64,000 nt of DNA, taken from the NCBI RefSeq assembly GCF_003933745.1, contig NZ_RSEB01000005.1, positions 124,001 to 188,000 of the forward strand, in the 5' to 3' direction. A program made the translations under genes and the position numbers. The notes beneath the pieces were generated by a model. That model was not told the DNA's origin. It saw nothing but the letters and a program-made list of their open reading frames with translations, and did not search any database. Each line of letters opens with the position of its first letter. The stretch's first letter is position 1. Positions 8,162-16,438 of this stretch are shown in pieces. This DNA is from Glycomyces terrestris (GTDB lineage Bacteria; Actinomycetota; Actinomycetes; Mycobacteriales; Micromonosporaceae).

Positions 8162-9112
8162 TCAAGCCGCTTCGGCCATGACCTGGTCGTTGGCGAGCTC
8201 CTTGAGGCGGGCCAGGGCCTGGATCTCCAGCTGGCGGATGCGCTCGCGCGACAGGTGGAACCGGTGCGCGACCTCGGTGAGCGAGTGCTCGCGGCCGTCT
8301 TCGAGCCCATAGCGGGCCTTGACGATGCCGGCCGAGCGCTCGTCGAGGTGGTTGAGCATCATCTCGATGCGCTGGCGCTCCATGCCGGCGAGGACGACGT
8401 CCTCGGGGCTGGGCTCGTCGGAGTCGGCGACCAGGTCGCCGAGGTTGGTGTCGCCGTCGTCGCCGATCGGCGTGTCCAGCGAGACGGTGTCCTGGCTCCA
8501 GCGGATGAGCTCGTTGACCCGCTCGACCGTGACGCCGAGCGCGGCGGCCACCTGGTCGGGTTCGGGGTCGCCGCCGAGCTCACGGGTGAGCTGGCGGGTC
8601 ACGTTGCGCATCCTGTTCACGTCCTCGACCAGGTGCACCGGCAGGCGCACGGTGCGCTCCTGCTGGGCGATCGCGCGGCTGATGGCCTGGCGGATCCACC
8701 ACGTGGCGTAGGTCGAGAACTTGAAGCCGCGCGCGTAGTCGAACTTCTCCACGGCGCGGACCAGGCCGGTGTTGCCCTCCTGGATCAGGTCGAGCATCGG
8801 CATACCGGAGCGGACGTACCGGCGGGCGATCGAGACGACCAGCCGCAGGTTCGCCTTGATGAACTGCTCCTTCGCGCGAGCGCCGTCCTCGATCAGGCGC
8901 TTGAGCTCCTTCTCGGTGGCGTCGCCGAAGGTGTCCCCCTCGCCGAGCAGGTGCTTCGCGAACAGACCCGCCTCGACGGCCTTCGCGAGGTCGACCTCGG
9001 CGGCGGCGTCAAGCAGCGGCGTCTTCGAGATCTCGTGCAGGTACACACCTACAAGGTCTCGTTCCTCAGCGACCTCTTCGGTGGTGAGGGTGGGTGTTGT
9101 CGTAGTCTCCAC
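8162..9112 (-). CDS. Sigma-70 family factor, group 2 (SigB/HrdB-like)
   Basis: A 316-residue sigma factor with all core regions: region 1.2 (DLVGVYLHEISKTPLL), 2.1-2.4 (RLVVSIARRYVRSGMPMLDL, then GFKFSTYATWWIRQAISRAI), region 3, and 4.2 (LTEVAHRFHLSRERIRQLE). It lacks the long acidic N-terminus of the principal sigma factor, so it is most likely a non-essential group-2 factor similar in length to mycobacterial SigB. The GTG at 9112 was chosen because GGAGGAG lies 9 nt upstream; the longer reading frame upstream lacks homology. It should recognise promoters close to the vegetative consensus. Confidence 0.9.
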   Translation of the reverse strand: METTTTPTLTTEEVAEERDLVGVYLHEISKTPLLDAAAEVDLAKAVEAGLFAKHLLGEGDTFGDATEKELKRLIEDGARAKEQFIKANLRLVVSIARRYVRSGMPMLDLIQEGNTGLVRAVEKFDYARGFKFSTYATWWIRQAISRAIAQQERTVRLPVHLVEDVNRMRNVTRQLTRELGGDPEPDQVAAALGVTVERVNELIRWSQDTVSLDTPIGDDGDTNLGDLVADSDEPSPEDVVLAGMERQRIEMMLNHLDERSAGIVKARYGLEDGREHSLTEVAHRFHLSRERIRQLEIQALARLKELANDQVMAEAA

Positions 9113-9708
9113 GCTCAAGGTCTCCTCCAGCTTCCTCGTCCCCCGACACCGCGTGAACGGTGTACCAGTTACAACGACCGCTTCGTTGCGTGGAATTCCG
9201 TGCCCCGGTGTTCGATGCGCCACGGTTACGGAATCGATGCGAACGGGTGCCCTTTCGGGTGGTCGCACAATCCCGCAAACCGGTCTCTCGGGCTATGCTC
9301 GGTTCACGGCTCCTGTCACTGGGACGGGCGCGGGGAACGCTCATGATGCCTCTGAGACGGAGATCACCTCACCAGCGTCGTGGTGGGGCGATCCGAGTCC
9401 TGGTCACGGTATCGTTTCCGGCCTGCTTCATCGCAAACCTTCAATCTCTAGGGGTACACGCGCCTTACCTTGAAAAAGTTGAGAGATCATCTCTTTGCGG
9501 CCCGAATCACGTGTTTCCCGGCCGGGAAGGCGGCGACGCTCTGATATCCGCACCATAGCGGACGGTAGCGGTGACGAGCAACACCTTTCCCAGCAGTTGA
9601 GGGTCGGATTCCGAGCACCCCTCGTTCCTTCAGTGTGAACCTCCCGGCGGCTCCGCGGGGCGGGTTCCAGCGGCGTGGTACGAAGATCACGCCCGTGACC
9701 CGCGCGCG
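9113..9708. other. Intergenic region, ~600 bp between divergent sigma factor and orn
   Basis: No convincing gene: the open frames present have atypical composition and no Shine-Dalgarno. The region must hold the sigma-factor promoter; a TTGCG/GTAACTGG-like pair near 9155-9190 on the minus strand is only a weak candidate. I see no RNA gene. Confidence 0.4.
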
Positions 9709-9714
9709 TAGAGT
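9709..9714 (+). promoter_or_regulatory. -10 element TAGAGT of orn, predicted leaderless
   Basis: TAGAGT ends 7 nt before the GTG at 9722 and no Shine-Dalgarno is present. No good -35 is visible. Confidence 0.5.
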
Positions 9715-9721
9715 TGGCCGG

Positions 9722-10354
9722 GTGACAGAAGAACGCCTTGTCTGGGTCGACTGCGAGATGACCGGTCTCGACCCCGACGTCGAAGCCCTCATCGAGATCG
9801 CCGTGCTCGTCACCGAACCGGACCTGACCCCTCTGGACGCCGGGCTCGACATCGTCATCGCGTGCGACCCGGCGACGCTCGAGAACATGGGCGCGTTCGT
9901 GGCCGACATGCACGCCAAGTCCGGGCTCACCGACGAGGTGCGGGCCTCCCGCATCTCCCTCGCCGAGGCCGAGGACGCGGTCCTCCAGTACATCAAGCAG
10001 CACGTGCCAGAGGCGCGCACGGCTCCGTTGTGCGGCAACTCGATCGCCACGGACCGCACGTTCATCGCCAAGTACATGCCGCGCCTGGACGACCACCTGC
10101 ACTACCGCATGATCGACGTGTCGTCCATCAAGGAGCTGACCCGGCGCTGGTACCCGCGCGTCTACTACAACCAGCCGCCGAAGGGCCTCGCCCACCGCGC
10201 GCTCGCCGACATCAAGGAGAGCGTGAAGGAGCTGGAGTACTACCGCCGCACCGTGTTCGTGGGCCTGCCCGGGCCGACGAGCGAGGAGGCGAAGGCGGCC
10301 GCCGCGACGCTGGTCGAGGCGCCCGGTGAGACCCCGAACACCCAACCCCGTTGA
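9722..10354 (+). CDS. orn: Oligoribonuclease
   Basis: A 210-residue DEDDh 3'-5' exonuclease that degrades 2-5 nt RNA (including pGpG) to mononucleotides. The DEDDh residues are visible: [10 protein letters not shown] (Asp and Glu of motif I), [10 protein letters not shown] (motif II), and [11 protein letters not shown] (motif III His and Asp). The length is slightly greater than the E. coli enzyme because of a C-terminal Ala/Glu tail. The GTG at 9722 was preferred because conserved sequence starts immediately and a -10 box lies just upstream. The stop codon overlaps the -35 of the following tRNA gene. Confidence 0.95.
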   Translation: MTEERLVWVDCEMTGLDPDVEALIEIAVLVTEPDLTPLDAGLDIVIACDPATLENMGAFVADMHAKSGLTDEVRASRISLAEAEDAVLQYIKQHVPEARTAPLCGNSIATDRTFIAKYMPRLDDHLHYRMIDVSSIKELTRRWYPRVYYNQPPKGLAHRALADIKESVKELEYYRRTVFVGLPGPTSEEAKAAAATLVEAPGETPNTQPR

Positions 10355-10381
10355 CACCACTCGGGGCTCAGTGGCTATTAT
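10351..10381 (+). promoter_or_regulatory. Promoter of tRNA-His
   Basis: A perfect TTGACA (10351-10356) overlapping the orn stop is followed 19 nt later by TATTAT (10376-10381). Initiation would be ~25 nt before the mature tRNA. Confidence 0.7.
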
Positions 10382-10410
10382 TGTCCCCGGCTTCCTTGTT
10401 GAAGCCCGAT

Positions 10411-10487
10411 GGTGGTCGTAGTTCAGCTGGTAGAACGCTTGGTTGTGGTCCAGGAGGTCGCGGGTTCAAGTCCCGTCGATCACCCCA
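10411..10487 (+). tRNA. tRNA-His (GTG)
   Basis: A complete cloverleaf: acceptor GTGGTCG pairs with CGATCAC (one G-U), the anticodon loop TTGTGGT carries GTG, and the T-arm is CGGGTTCAAGTCCCG. The extra G at -1 (10411) and discriminator C73 identify histidine tRNA. CCA is encoded (10485-10487). Confidence 0.95.
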
Positions 10488-10492
10488 TCTGA

Positions 10493-10523
10493 AAAGGCCC
10501 TGCGGCGATGCCGCAGGGCCTTT
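10493..10523 (+). terminator. Intrinsic terminator of tRNA-His
   Basis: AAAGGCCCTGCGGC, a GAT loop and GCCGCAGGGCCTTT make a perfect 14-bp stem starting 6 nt after the tRNA. Confidence 0.85.
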
Positions 10524-10566
10524 CGCATGCCTGGCCCCCGCCGTCGTACGCCGGGGGCGGCCCGGG

Positions 10567-11043
10567 TCAGCGCTGGTTCCGCCTGCGGCGCAGTCGCTCC
10601 TTGCGCTTGCGCTCCTCGGCCGGGCGCATGATGGCGCGCTCGGCACCGGTCAGGGCCACGCCCACGACCAGGAGCGGGACCATGACCCAGATCGGCCAGA
10701 AGTAGATCGAGCCCTCGGTCAGGGCCTCCACGACCGCCCAGACGCCCACGTTGATGCCGATCGGGATCGAGAAGCCGAACCACATCCACTTGATCCAGTC
10801 GGGCGTGCGGAGCTTCTCGGGCTCCTCGGCGTCGAGGAGGCGCTGGTAGGACGGCAGGTCCGCGAGGACGACCTCGGCGTCGCCCACCGTCTGGGCCGCG
10901 AGGAGCACGTCCACGCGCTTCTCGTACTCGTCGAGGTCGATGTACCCCTGGTCGACGGCCGAGCGCAAGAGCTCGGTCAGCGCGCCGCGCTCAGGGTTGC
11001 CGATCCTCATGCTGCGGTCGCCGAACCGTTCGAGGGAGGACAT
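10567..11043 (-). CDS. DUF1707 membrane protein
   Basis: A 158-residue protein. Residues ~12-65 are a DUF1707 domain (RIGNPERGALTELLRSAVDQG, then IDLDEYEKRVDVLLAAQT), a small helical module common in actinobacteria. Two membrane helices and a highly basic tail (RKRKERLRRRRNQR) follow. The ATG at 11043 has AAGGAG five nt upstream. It lies 49 bp after a paralogous DUF1707 gene and is probably co-transcribed with it. Function unknown. Confidence 0.8.
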   Translation of the reverse strand: MSSLERFGDRSMRIGNPERGALTELLRSAVDQGYIDLDEYEKRVDVLLAAQTVGDAEVVLADLPSYQRLLDAEEPEKLRTPDWIKWMWFGFSIPIGINVGVWAVVEALTEGSIYFWPIWVMVPLLVVGVALTGAERAIMRPAEERKRKERLRRRRNQR

Positions 11044-11092
11044 TCGGGCTCCTTGGGGGCTGGAGTGGCTGGTCTGGAAGGTCAGGGCTCGG

Positions 11093-11617
11093 TCAGTGGC
11101 CGAGGTGGCCGTGGCCGTGGCGGCGGTCCCGGTCGCGGCGGTCGTCGTCCTCGTCCTCGTCGTCATCGTCGTCGTCACCGAAGCCGAGGTTCACGACCTG
11201 GACGACCGTGGCGATGCCGAGGCCGAGGATGGGCCAGATGGGCCAGAAGTACCCCGGTTCGCCGGCGACGATCGCGGTCGCGGCCCAGACCGCGGTGCAG
11301 ATCAGGCCCACCGTCACCAGGCCGCGCAGGGCCGGCACACGGCGGATCCAGTTCCCGCGGCGCGCGGGCGGGGCGGCGGGAGCGGCGGGGGCCGCCTCAC
11401 CGGCGGGCACGACCTCGCCGACCGCCGGGCGCCCGCCCGGGAGGTCCTCGAAGATGAGGTCGAGCTCGGCGTTGGTCTTGGCGTTGTACGCGGCCAGGGA
11501 GCGCTCGTCGAACTCGCCGAGATCGATCCGGCCCTCGTCGAGGGCCGCGCGGAGCTGCTCGATCGCCTTGTCGCGGTCGGCGTTGGAGATCCGCAGCTTG
11601 CCGTGGTCTTCGGTCAC
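11093..11617 (-). CDS. DUF1707 membrane protein with Asp- and His-rich tail
   Basis: A 174-residue paralogue of the next gene. It has an N-terminal DUF1707 domain (LRISNADRDKAIEQLRAALDEG), a Pro/Ala linker, two membrane helices, and a remarkable C-terminus with a run of Asp/Glu, then Arg/Asp, then HGHGHLGH, which looks able to bind divalent metal. The GTG at 11617 has CATAAT 6 nt upstream and no Shine-Dalgarno, so it is probably leaderless. Role unknown. Confidence 0.8.
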   Translation of the reverse strand: MTEDHGKLRISNADRDKAIEQLRAALDEGRIDLGEFDERSLAAYNAKTNAELDLIFEDLPGGRPAVGEVVPAGEAAPAAPAAPPARRGNWIRRVPALRGLVTVGLICTAVWAATAIVAGEPGYFWPIWPILGLGIATVVQVVNLGFGDDDDDDEDEDDDRRDRDRRHGHGHLGH

Positions 11618-11623
11618 GACGCC

Positions 11624-11629
11624 ATTATG
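11624..11629 (-). promoter_or_regulatory. -10 element CATAAT, predicted leaderless start of DUF1707 gene
   Basis: CATAAT is separated by six nt from the GTG at 11617 and lies between map and the DUF1707 gene, separating the two transcription units. Confidence 0.55.
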
Positions 11630-11640
11630 GCATCGGCGTC

Positions 11641-12477
11641 CTATTCACCGCGAGCCGCGCTCGCAGCCAGTTCGCCCAGTTGTTCGACCCCGCCGTCGGG
11701 CGCCGTCAGCACCCACACGCCGTCCTCGCACAGCGCGATGGTGTGCTCGGTGTGGGCCGCGACCGAGCCGTCGTCGGTGACGATCGTCCAGCCGTCCTCG
11801 AGCTCGGCGGTGTCGGCCGAGCCGAGCGTGATCATAGGCTCGATAGCCAGGGCCATGCCGGGGCGGAGCTTGGGGCCCTCGCCCGGGCGGCCGTAGTTGA
11901 GGATGTGCGGGTCCTGGTGCATCTCGGTGCCGATGCCGTGCCCGCCGAAGCCGGTCACGATCCCGTAGTCCCCCGCGTGCTCCACGGCGCGCTCGATCGC
12001 GTGCGAGATCCCGCCGAGGCGCTTGGACGTCGCCGCGGCCCGGATGCCGGCCCACATGGACGCCTCGCACGCCTCGCGCAGCGCCGTCAGCTCGGGCGCG
12101 ACCTCGCCGATCTCGATCGTGATCGCCGCGTCGCCGTGCCAGCCGTCGACGATCGCGCCGACGTCGACCGACAGGAGGTCCCCGGGCTTGAGGACCGCGT
12201 CCGGCGCGGGGATCGCGTGGACGACCTGCTCGTTCACCGAGGAGCAGATCGAGGCGGGGTAGGGCCCGAAGCCGATGTCGTAGCCCTTGAAGGAGGGGAC
12301 GGCGCCGGAGGAGCGGATGACCTCCTCGGCGATCCGGTCGAGTTCCGCCGTCGAGACGCCCGGTCCGGCGGACTCGCGCATGGCCTGGTGGACCTCGGCC
12401 ACCACGAGGCCGGCGGCCCGCATCTTGCGGATCTGCTCCGGGGTCTTGTACTGGATCCGGTCGCGACGGCGGAACAC
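11641..12477 (-). CDS. map: Methionine aminopeptidase, type I
   Basis: A 278-residue enzyme that removes initiator Met from nascent proteins. All five metal ligands are visible in family context: Asp in LLSVDVGAI, Asp in WHGDAAITI, His in GFGGHGIGTEMH, Glu in LAIEPMI and Glu in AAHTEHTIAL. The GTG start is 5 bp downstream of adk, giving the usual secY-adk-map unit. The alpha operon (infA-rpmJ-rpsM and so on) that often follows map is not here. Confidence 0.96.
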   Translation of the reverse strand: MFRRRDRIQYKTPEQIRKMRAAGLVVAEVHQAMRESAGPGVSTAELDRIAEEVIRSSGAVPSFKGYDIGFGPYPASICSSVNEQVVHAIPAPDAVLKPGDLLSVDVGAIVDGWHGDAAITIEIGEVAPELTALREACEASMWAGIRAAATSKRLGGISHAIERAVEHAGDYGIVTGFGGHGIGTEMHQDPHILNYGRPGEGPKLRPGMALAIEPMITLGSADTAELEDGWTIVTDDGSVAAHTEHTIALCEDGVWVLTAPDGGVEQLGELAASAARGE

Positions 12478-12482
12478 GGCCG

Positions 12483-13118
12483 CTACTCCGCGGCGCCGAT
12501 GGCGGCCAGGGCGCGCTCGGTCACCTCGGCGACCTCGCCGATCGCGTCGATCTCGACCAGCTTGCCCTGCTTCTGGTAGTAGCCGACCAGGGGGGCGGTC
12601 TGCTCGGCGTACACCTCGAGGCGGTGCTTCACGGTCTCCGGCTTGTCGTCGCTGCGCTGGTACAGGTCGTCGGAGTCGGGGTCGGCCGGCGGGTCGAACT
12701 CCAGGTGGTAGACCTTGCCGGTGGACTTGGAGACGCGGCGGCCCGAGAGGCGGCGCACGACCTCGTCGTCGCTGGCGACCAGTTCCAGGGCCGTGTCCAG
12801 GGTGACGCCGGCCTCCTGGAGGATGCCGTCGAGGACCTTCGCCTGCTCGGTGTTGCGGGGGTAGCCGTCGAGGAGGAAGCCGTCCTTGGCGTCGTCCTGC
12901 GCGAGGCGGTCGGCCACCATCTCGTTGGTGACCTCGTCGGGGACGAGCTCCCCGGCGTCCATGTACTCCTTGGCCTTGAGGCCCAGCGGGGTGCCGCCGG
13001 AGACGTTGGCGCGGAAGATGTCGCCGGTGGAGATCTTGGGGATGCCGAGCCGCTCGGCGATGATCTCCGCCTGGGTGCCCTTGCCGGCCCCGGGCGGGCC
13101 TACGAGTACCAGTCGCAA
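12483..13118 (-). CDS. adk: Adenylate kinase
   Basis: A 211-residue enzyme catalysing ATP + AMP = 2 ADP. The P-loop [10 protein letters not shown], the AMP-site segment [16 protein letters not shown] and the LID region are all present. The LID lacks the four-Cys zinc site. Start: a TTG at 13118 with GGGAGG seven nt upstream, which gives the classic N-terminus [15 protein letters not shown]. The longer frame upstream is composed of unrelated sequence. Confidence 0.96.
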   Translation of the reverse strand: MRLVLVGPPGAGKGTQAEIIAERLGIPKISTGDIFRANVSGGTPLGLKAKEYMDAGELVPDEVTNEMVADRLAQDDAKDGFLLDGYPRNTEQAKVLDGILQEAGVTLDTALELVASDDEVVRRLSGRRVSKSTGKVYHLEFDPPADPDSDDLYQRSDDKPETVKHRLEVYAEQTAPLVGYYQKQGKLVEIDAIGEVAEVTERALAAIGAAE

Positions 13119-13181
13119 AGGAAATTCCTCCCGTGTCGTGCTGTGCCGATCTCGGCGAGAACCTTCGCCGAACGTGCCGAT

Positions 13182-13204
13182 AGCGCGGCCTGGGCGGCCG
13201 CGCT
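13182..13204 (-). other. Hairpin between secY and adk
   Basis: AGCGCGGCC, a TGGGC loop and GGCCGCGCT form a 9-bp stem in the 109-bp secY-adk gap. It is not followed by a T-run, so it is more likely a processing or stability element than a full terminator. Confidence 0.45.
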
Positions 13205-13227
13205 GTGGCACCGAGGTCAAGCCTGCG

Positions 13228-14565
13228 TCAGCGCAGGAAGCCCTCGTAGTGGCGCTGCATCAGCTGGGACTCGATCTGCTTGACCGACTCCAGGCCGACG
13301 CCCACCATGATCAGCACCGAAGTGCCGCCGAACGCGAACTGAGCGAACAGCTGCTGGTTACCGAACGCGATGATGGCCAGATTGGGAAGGATAGCGATCG
13401 CGGCGAGGTAAAGCGAGCCCGGGAAGGTCAGGCGTGACAGGACTCGCTGCAAGTAGGTCGCGGTCGGGTTGCCGGGGCGCACGCCCGGGATGAACCCGCC
13501 GGCCTTCTTCATGTTCTCGGCGACGTCGTCGACCTTGAAGGTGATCGACACGTAGAAGTACGTGAAGAAGATGATCAGGAACGCGTACAGCGTGATGTAG
13601 ACCCACGAGCCCTGGTTCAGCAGGTACCGGTCGATGAACTGGACCCACGAGGCGTCGCTGTTCTGGTTCAGCTGGCGGAACAGCGTCGGGATGTACAGCA
13701 GCGACGAGCCGAAGATGACCGGGACGACGCCGGCCTGGTTGACCTTGAGCGGGATGTACGTCGAGGTGCCGCCGTACATCCGGCGGCCGACCATCTTCTT
13801 CGCGTACTGCACCGGGATGCGCCGCTGCGACTGCTCGATGAAGATGACCGCGACCATGATCGCGATGCAGAGGCCGACGATGACGGCGAACATGAACCAG
13901 CCCTCGGACTCCTGGAGGGACCAGAACTGGCCGGGCATCTGGGCCGCGATCGACGCGAAGATCAGGAGGCTCATGCCGTTGCCGACGCCGCGCTCGGTGA
14001 TCTGCTCGCCGAACCACATGATCATCGCGGAGCCGGCGACCATGACCGCCACGACGACCACGACGGACATCCAGTAGGGGATGTTCGCCTCGGTCTCGGA
14101 CAGGTCGGGCAGGATCGGGCTCGGGCACTCGGTCTGGAACAGAATGCCCGACCGCGCCAGCGCGATGTAGCCGGAGGCCTGGAGCAGGGCGAGGCCGAGC
14201 GTCAGGTACCGGGTGTACTGGGTGATCTTGACCTGGCCGGGCTGCCCCTCCTTGCGGAGCTGCTCGAGCCTGGGGATGACGACCGTGAGCAGCTGCATGA
14301 TGATCGACGCGGTGATGTACGGCATGACGCCGAGCGCGAAGACCGAGAGCTGGAGGAGCGCTCCACCGGTGAACAGGTTCAGGAGGCCGAAGACGCCCGC
14401 TTCATCGGTGGGCTGGATGTTCAGGCAGGACTGCACCGCGGCGTAGTCGATGCCGGGGCTCGGCATCTGCGCACCCAGACGATACAGGCCGATGATCATC
14501 AGGGTGAACAGGATCTTCTTGCGCAGATCCGGGGTCCGAAACGCGCTGATGAAGGCGGAGAGCAA
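13228..14565 (-). CDS. secY: Protein translocase channel subunit SecY
   Basis: A 445-residue, ten-helix membrane protein forming the Sec channel. Typical landmarks are [23 protein letters not shown] at the N-terminus (given here in part), the plug region, [25 protein letters not shown] in cytosolic loop C4 and [10 protein letters not shown] in C5. Start: a TTG at 14565 preceded by AGGAGG at the right distance. It is transcribed separately from rplO, from which it is separated by a 249-bp region with a terminator. Confidence 0.97.
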   Translation of the reverse strand: MLSAFISAFRTPDLRKKILFTLMIIGLYRLGAQMPSPGIDYAAVQSCLNIQPTDEAGVFGLLNLFTGGALLQLSVFALGVMPYITASIIMQLLTVVIPRLEQLRKEGQPGQVKITQYTRYLTLGLALLQASGYIALARSGILFQTECPSPILPDLSETEANIPYWMSVVVVVAVMVAGSAMIMWFGEQITERGVGNGMSLLIFASIAAQMPGQFWSLQESEGWFMFAVIVGLCIAIMVAVIFIEQSQRRIPVQYAKKMVGRRMYGGTSTYIPLKVNQAGVVPVIFGSSLLYIPTLFRQLNQNSDASWVQFIDRYLLNQGSWVYITLYAFLIIFFTYFYVSITFKVDDVAENMKKAGGFIPGVRPGNPTATYLQRVLSRLTFPGSLYLAAIAILPNLAIIAFGNQQLFAQFAFGGTSVLIMVGVGLESVKQIESQLMQRHYEGFLR

Positions 14566-14604
14566 TGCGGTTCCTCCTGAACAAGACCCCCTGGCGGGGC
14601 CCAT

Positions 14605-14623
14605 GGTGTTGCGGTGCAACACC
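14605..14623 (-). promoter_or_regulatory. Perfect hairpin in the secY leader
   Basis: GGTGTTGC, a 3-nt loop and GCAACACC form an 8-bp stem about 40 nt before the secY start. It could shield or time the ribosome binding site; no partner is known. Confidence 0.4.
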
Positions 14624-14701
14624 TTTCGTTACCAGTGGGCGTGTGAAGTTCGTCGTGGGGAGGGTCACGCGCCCGAGGAAGACGGTGGACCTCGCCAAGG
14701 G

Positions 14702-14707
14702 AGCCTA
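14702..14707 (-). promoter_or_regulatory. Candidate secY -10 element TAGGCT
   Basis: TAGGCT, the same hexamer as in the rpsL promoter, lies after the rplO terminator. The -35 is poor. Confidence 0.35.
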
Positions 14708-14750
14708 GCAGGCGCATTCGGACGCAGAGTATTCGGCACTCAGCATGACG

Positions 14751-14780
14751 AAACGGGCCGGAGTTCCCTCCGGCCCGTTT
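14751..14780 (-). terminator. Terminator after rplO
   Basis: AAACGGGCCGGAG, a 4-nt loop and CTCCGGCCCGTTT make a perfect 13-bp stem, separating rpsE-rpmD-rplO from secY-adk-map. Confidence 0.75.
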
Positions 14781-14814
14781 GCGCAGATCAGGTGTTCGGT
14801 CGATCCGAGCTCGC

Positions 14815-15288
14815 CTACTCGGCGAGCGCCTCACCGGTCTTCTTGTCCACCACGGTGGTCGAACCGCCGGCGGCGGCGACCTTGGTGGTGGCGGAAGCCG
14901 AGAAGGCGTGGGCCTTCAGGTCGAACTTGACGCCTTCGAGCTCGCCCGAGCCGAGGACCTTGATGAGCTCCTTCTTGTTGAGGACGCCCACCTCGATCAG
15001 CTGCTCCGGACCGACCTCGCCGCCCTCGGGGAAGAGTTCCACGAGGCGGTCGAGGTTGACCACTTGGTAGACGAGCTTGTTGTGCGGCTTGAAGCCCTTG
15101 AGCTTCGGCAGCCGGATCTGGAGCGGCATCTGGCCGCCCTCGAACGCGACCGGCACGGTCTTGCGGGCCTTGGTGCCCTTGGTGCCGCGGCCGGCGGTCT
15201 TGCCCTTCGAGCCCTCACCGCGACCGACGCGGGTCTTGGCCTTCTTGGCGCCGGGGGCGGGCTGCAGGTCATGAATGCGGATAGCCAT
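14815..15288 (-). CDS. rplO: 50S ribosomal protein L15
   Basis: A 157-residue late-assembly protein of the large subunit. The Gly/Arg-rich N-terminal arm ([21 protein letters not shown]) and the RLPKLKGFK segment are diagnostic. It follows rpmD by 2 bp and ends the rpsE-rpmD-rplO transcript at a strong hairpin. Confidence 0.97.
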   Translation of the reverse strand: MAIRIHDLQPAPGAKKAKTRVGRGEGSKGKTAGRGTKGTKARKTVPVAFEGGQMPLQIRLPKLKGFKPHNKLVYQVVNLDRLVELFPEGGEVGPEQLIEVGVLNKKELIKVLGSGELEGVKFDLKAHAFSASATTKVAAAGGSTTVVDKKTGEALAE

Positions 15289-15290
15289 GA

Positions 15291-15473
15291 CTACTCGACC
15301 TCCTCGACGTCGACCAGGTGACGGACGCGGTGGACCATGCCGCGGTACTGCGGGAGGTCCTCTTTGTAGACGGTCTGGCCGATCTTGCGAAGGCCGAGCG
15401 TCTGGATGGTCGCGCGGGCCTTCGGCTTCTCGCCGATGACCGACTTGTGCTGGGTGATCTTCAAACGTGCCAT
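15291..15473 (-). CDS. rpmD: 50S ribosomal protein L30
   Basis: A 60-residue protein with the short bacterial L30 fold ([20 protein letters not shown], then [10 protein letters not shown]). The ATG at 15473 lies 10 bp after rpsE. The C-terminus is slightly extended by an acidic VDVEEVE tail. Confidence 0.97.
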   Translation of the reverse strand: MARLKITQHKSVIGEKPKARATIQTLGLRKIGQTVYKEDLPQYRGMVHRVRHLVDVEEVE

Positions 15474-15483
15474 GTCAGATCCC

Positions 15484-16119
15484 CTAAGCCTGCGCAGCCT
15501 GGGCGGCTTCGGCGCGGGCGCGCAGCAGGCCCTGAGGAGCGATGTCCTCGAGCGGCATGCCGCGGCGGGCCGCGACGGCCTCCGGGGCTTCGAGCTGCTT
15601 GAGCGCGCGCACCGTCGCGTGGACGATGTTGATCGCGTTCGAGGAGCCGAGGGACTTGGACAGGACGTCGTGGACGCCGGCGCACTCGAGGACGGCGCGC
15701 ACGGGGCCGCCCGCGATGACACCGGTACCGGCCGAGGCGGGCTTCAGGAGCACCTTGCCGGCCGCGTCCTCGCCGAAGGTCTCGTGCGGGATGGTGCCGC
15801 CGATGCGGGGAACCGTGAAGAAGTTCTTCTTGGCTTCCTCGACACCCTTGGCGATCGCCGCCGGGACTTCCTTGGCCTTGCCGTAGCCGACGCCGACGTT
15901 GCCCGCGCCGTCGCCGACCACCACGAGGGCGGTGAAGGCGAAGCGCCGGCCGCCCTTGACGACCTTGGCGACGCGGTTGATGGTGACGACGCGCTCGATG
16001 TGCGGGGACTTCTCGGCGCGGTCGCGTCCGCGGCCGCCCTCGCGTCCTCCGCGGCCACCGCGTCCGCCGCGGCGGTCGCCGCCGTCGCGGCCGCCGGCCG
16101 ATTGCTGTTGATCAGTCAC
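15484..16119 (-). CDS. rpsE: 30S ribosomal protein S5
   Basis: A 211-residue protein at the mRNA entry side of the 30S subunit. The conserved domains are [21 protein letters not shown] and [22 protein letters not shown]. Residues ~8-35 form an unusual RGG-rich arm (repeated GGR, GGD and RGR). GTG at 16119 has AAAGGA upstream. It is the first gene of this block: the usual upstream neighbour rplR is 21.8 kb away, and rpsE instead has its own leader and promoter. Confidence 0.97.
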   Translation of the reverse strand: MTDQQQSAGGRDGGDRRGGRGGRGGREGGRGRDRAEKSPHIERVVTINRVAKVVKGGRRFAFTALVVVGDGAGNVGVGYGKAKEVPAAIAKGVEEAKKNFFTVPRIGGTIPHETFGEDAAGKVLLKPASAGTGVIAGGPVRAVLECAGVHDVLSKSLGSSNAINIVHATVRALKQLEAPEAVAARRGMPLEDIAPQGLLRARAEAAQAAQA

Positions 16120-16254
16120 GAGACTGATTCCTTTCGTTCGCTCAGCGCCACGCCCGACTGCGTCGGGCCTGACTCGCATACTGTCCCCCTTTGGGGGCCT
16201 TCGGCCCCGGGGGTCCGGGTTCGAGACCCGGGAGACGCCGCGCCGAAGCGCAAC
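16120..16254 (-). promoter_or_regulatory. Structured leader of the rpsE operon
   Basis: About 135 nt between predicted start site and rpsE hold four GC-rich hairpins: CCGGGTctcgaACCCGG (16215-16231), GGGGCCgaaGGCCCC (16194-16208), CCCCCaaaGGGGG (16185-16197) and GCCCGACgcaGTCGGGC (16152-16168). The second and third share the same bases and cannot form together, so alternative folds are possible. Confidence 0.6.
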
Positions 16255-16275
16255 CTCTCGATTATGCCTGGTCAA
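16255..16275 (-). promoter_or_regulatory. Promoter box of rpsE operon, similar to S10 promoter
   Basis: The -10 CATAAT (16261-16266) is embedded in GACCAGGCATAAT, followed a few bases later by AGGTTGCG. The S10 operon promoter has GACCGGGCATAAT and AGGTTGCG at the same spacing. Confidence 0.6.
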
Positions 16276-16320
16276 GGGACATGCGGCGAACGGCGGGGTG
16301 GGGATGAGGCAGGCGACACA

Positions 16321-16352
16321 GGCCGCCGCGGGGCCGGGGCTCCGCGGCGGCC
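16321..16352 (-). terminator. Hairpin downstream of the GH43 gene
   Basis: GGCCGCCGCGG and CCGCGGCGGCC pair over 11 bp with a GGCCGGGGCT loop. It lies between the GH43 stop and the rpsE promoter and would keep the two units apart. It has no T-run on the minus strand. Confidence 0.5.
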
Positions 16353-16438
16353 TTATATATGGCGCGCGCCGGCGCGCGGGTGGTGCCGTGCGGGGGCGCG
16401 CACGGCCGTCGTCGCGCGCCCCCGCGCTGCCTGCCCGC

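Noticed and set aside
9343-9558. Small open frame starting ATGATGCCT in the sigma factor-orn gap
   Set aside because: No Shine-Dalgarno or leaderless box, Arg/Ser-rich composition and no recognisable family.
16215-16231. Sequence like a tRNA T-arm (CCGGG-TTCGAGA-CCCGG), possibly a tRNA fragment marking an integration site
   Set aside because: No matching acceptor, D-arm or anticodon arm is found nearby, and the stretch fits better as one of several hairpins of the rpsE leader.
16261-16275. TTGACC next to CATAAT upstream of rpsE as a -35/-10 pair
   Set aside because: They are only 3 nt apart, so they cannot be a promoter pair; only the CATAAT box is kept.
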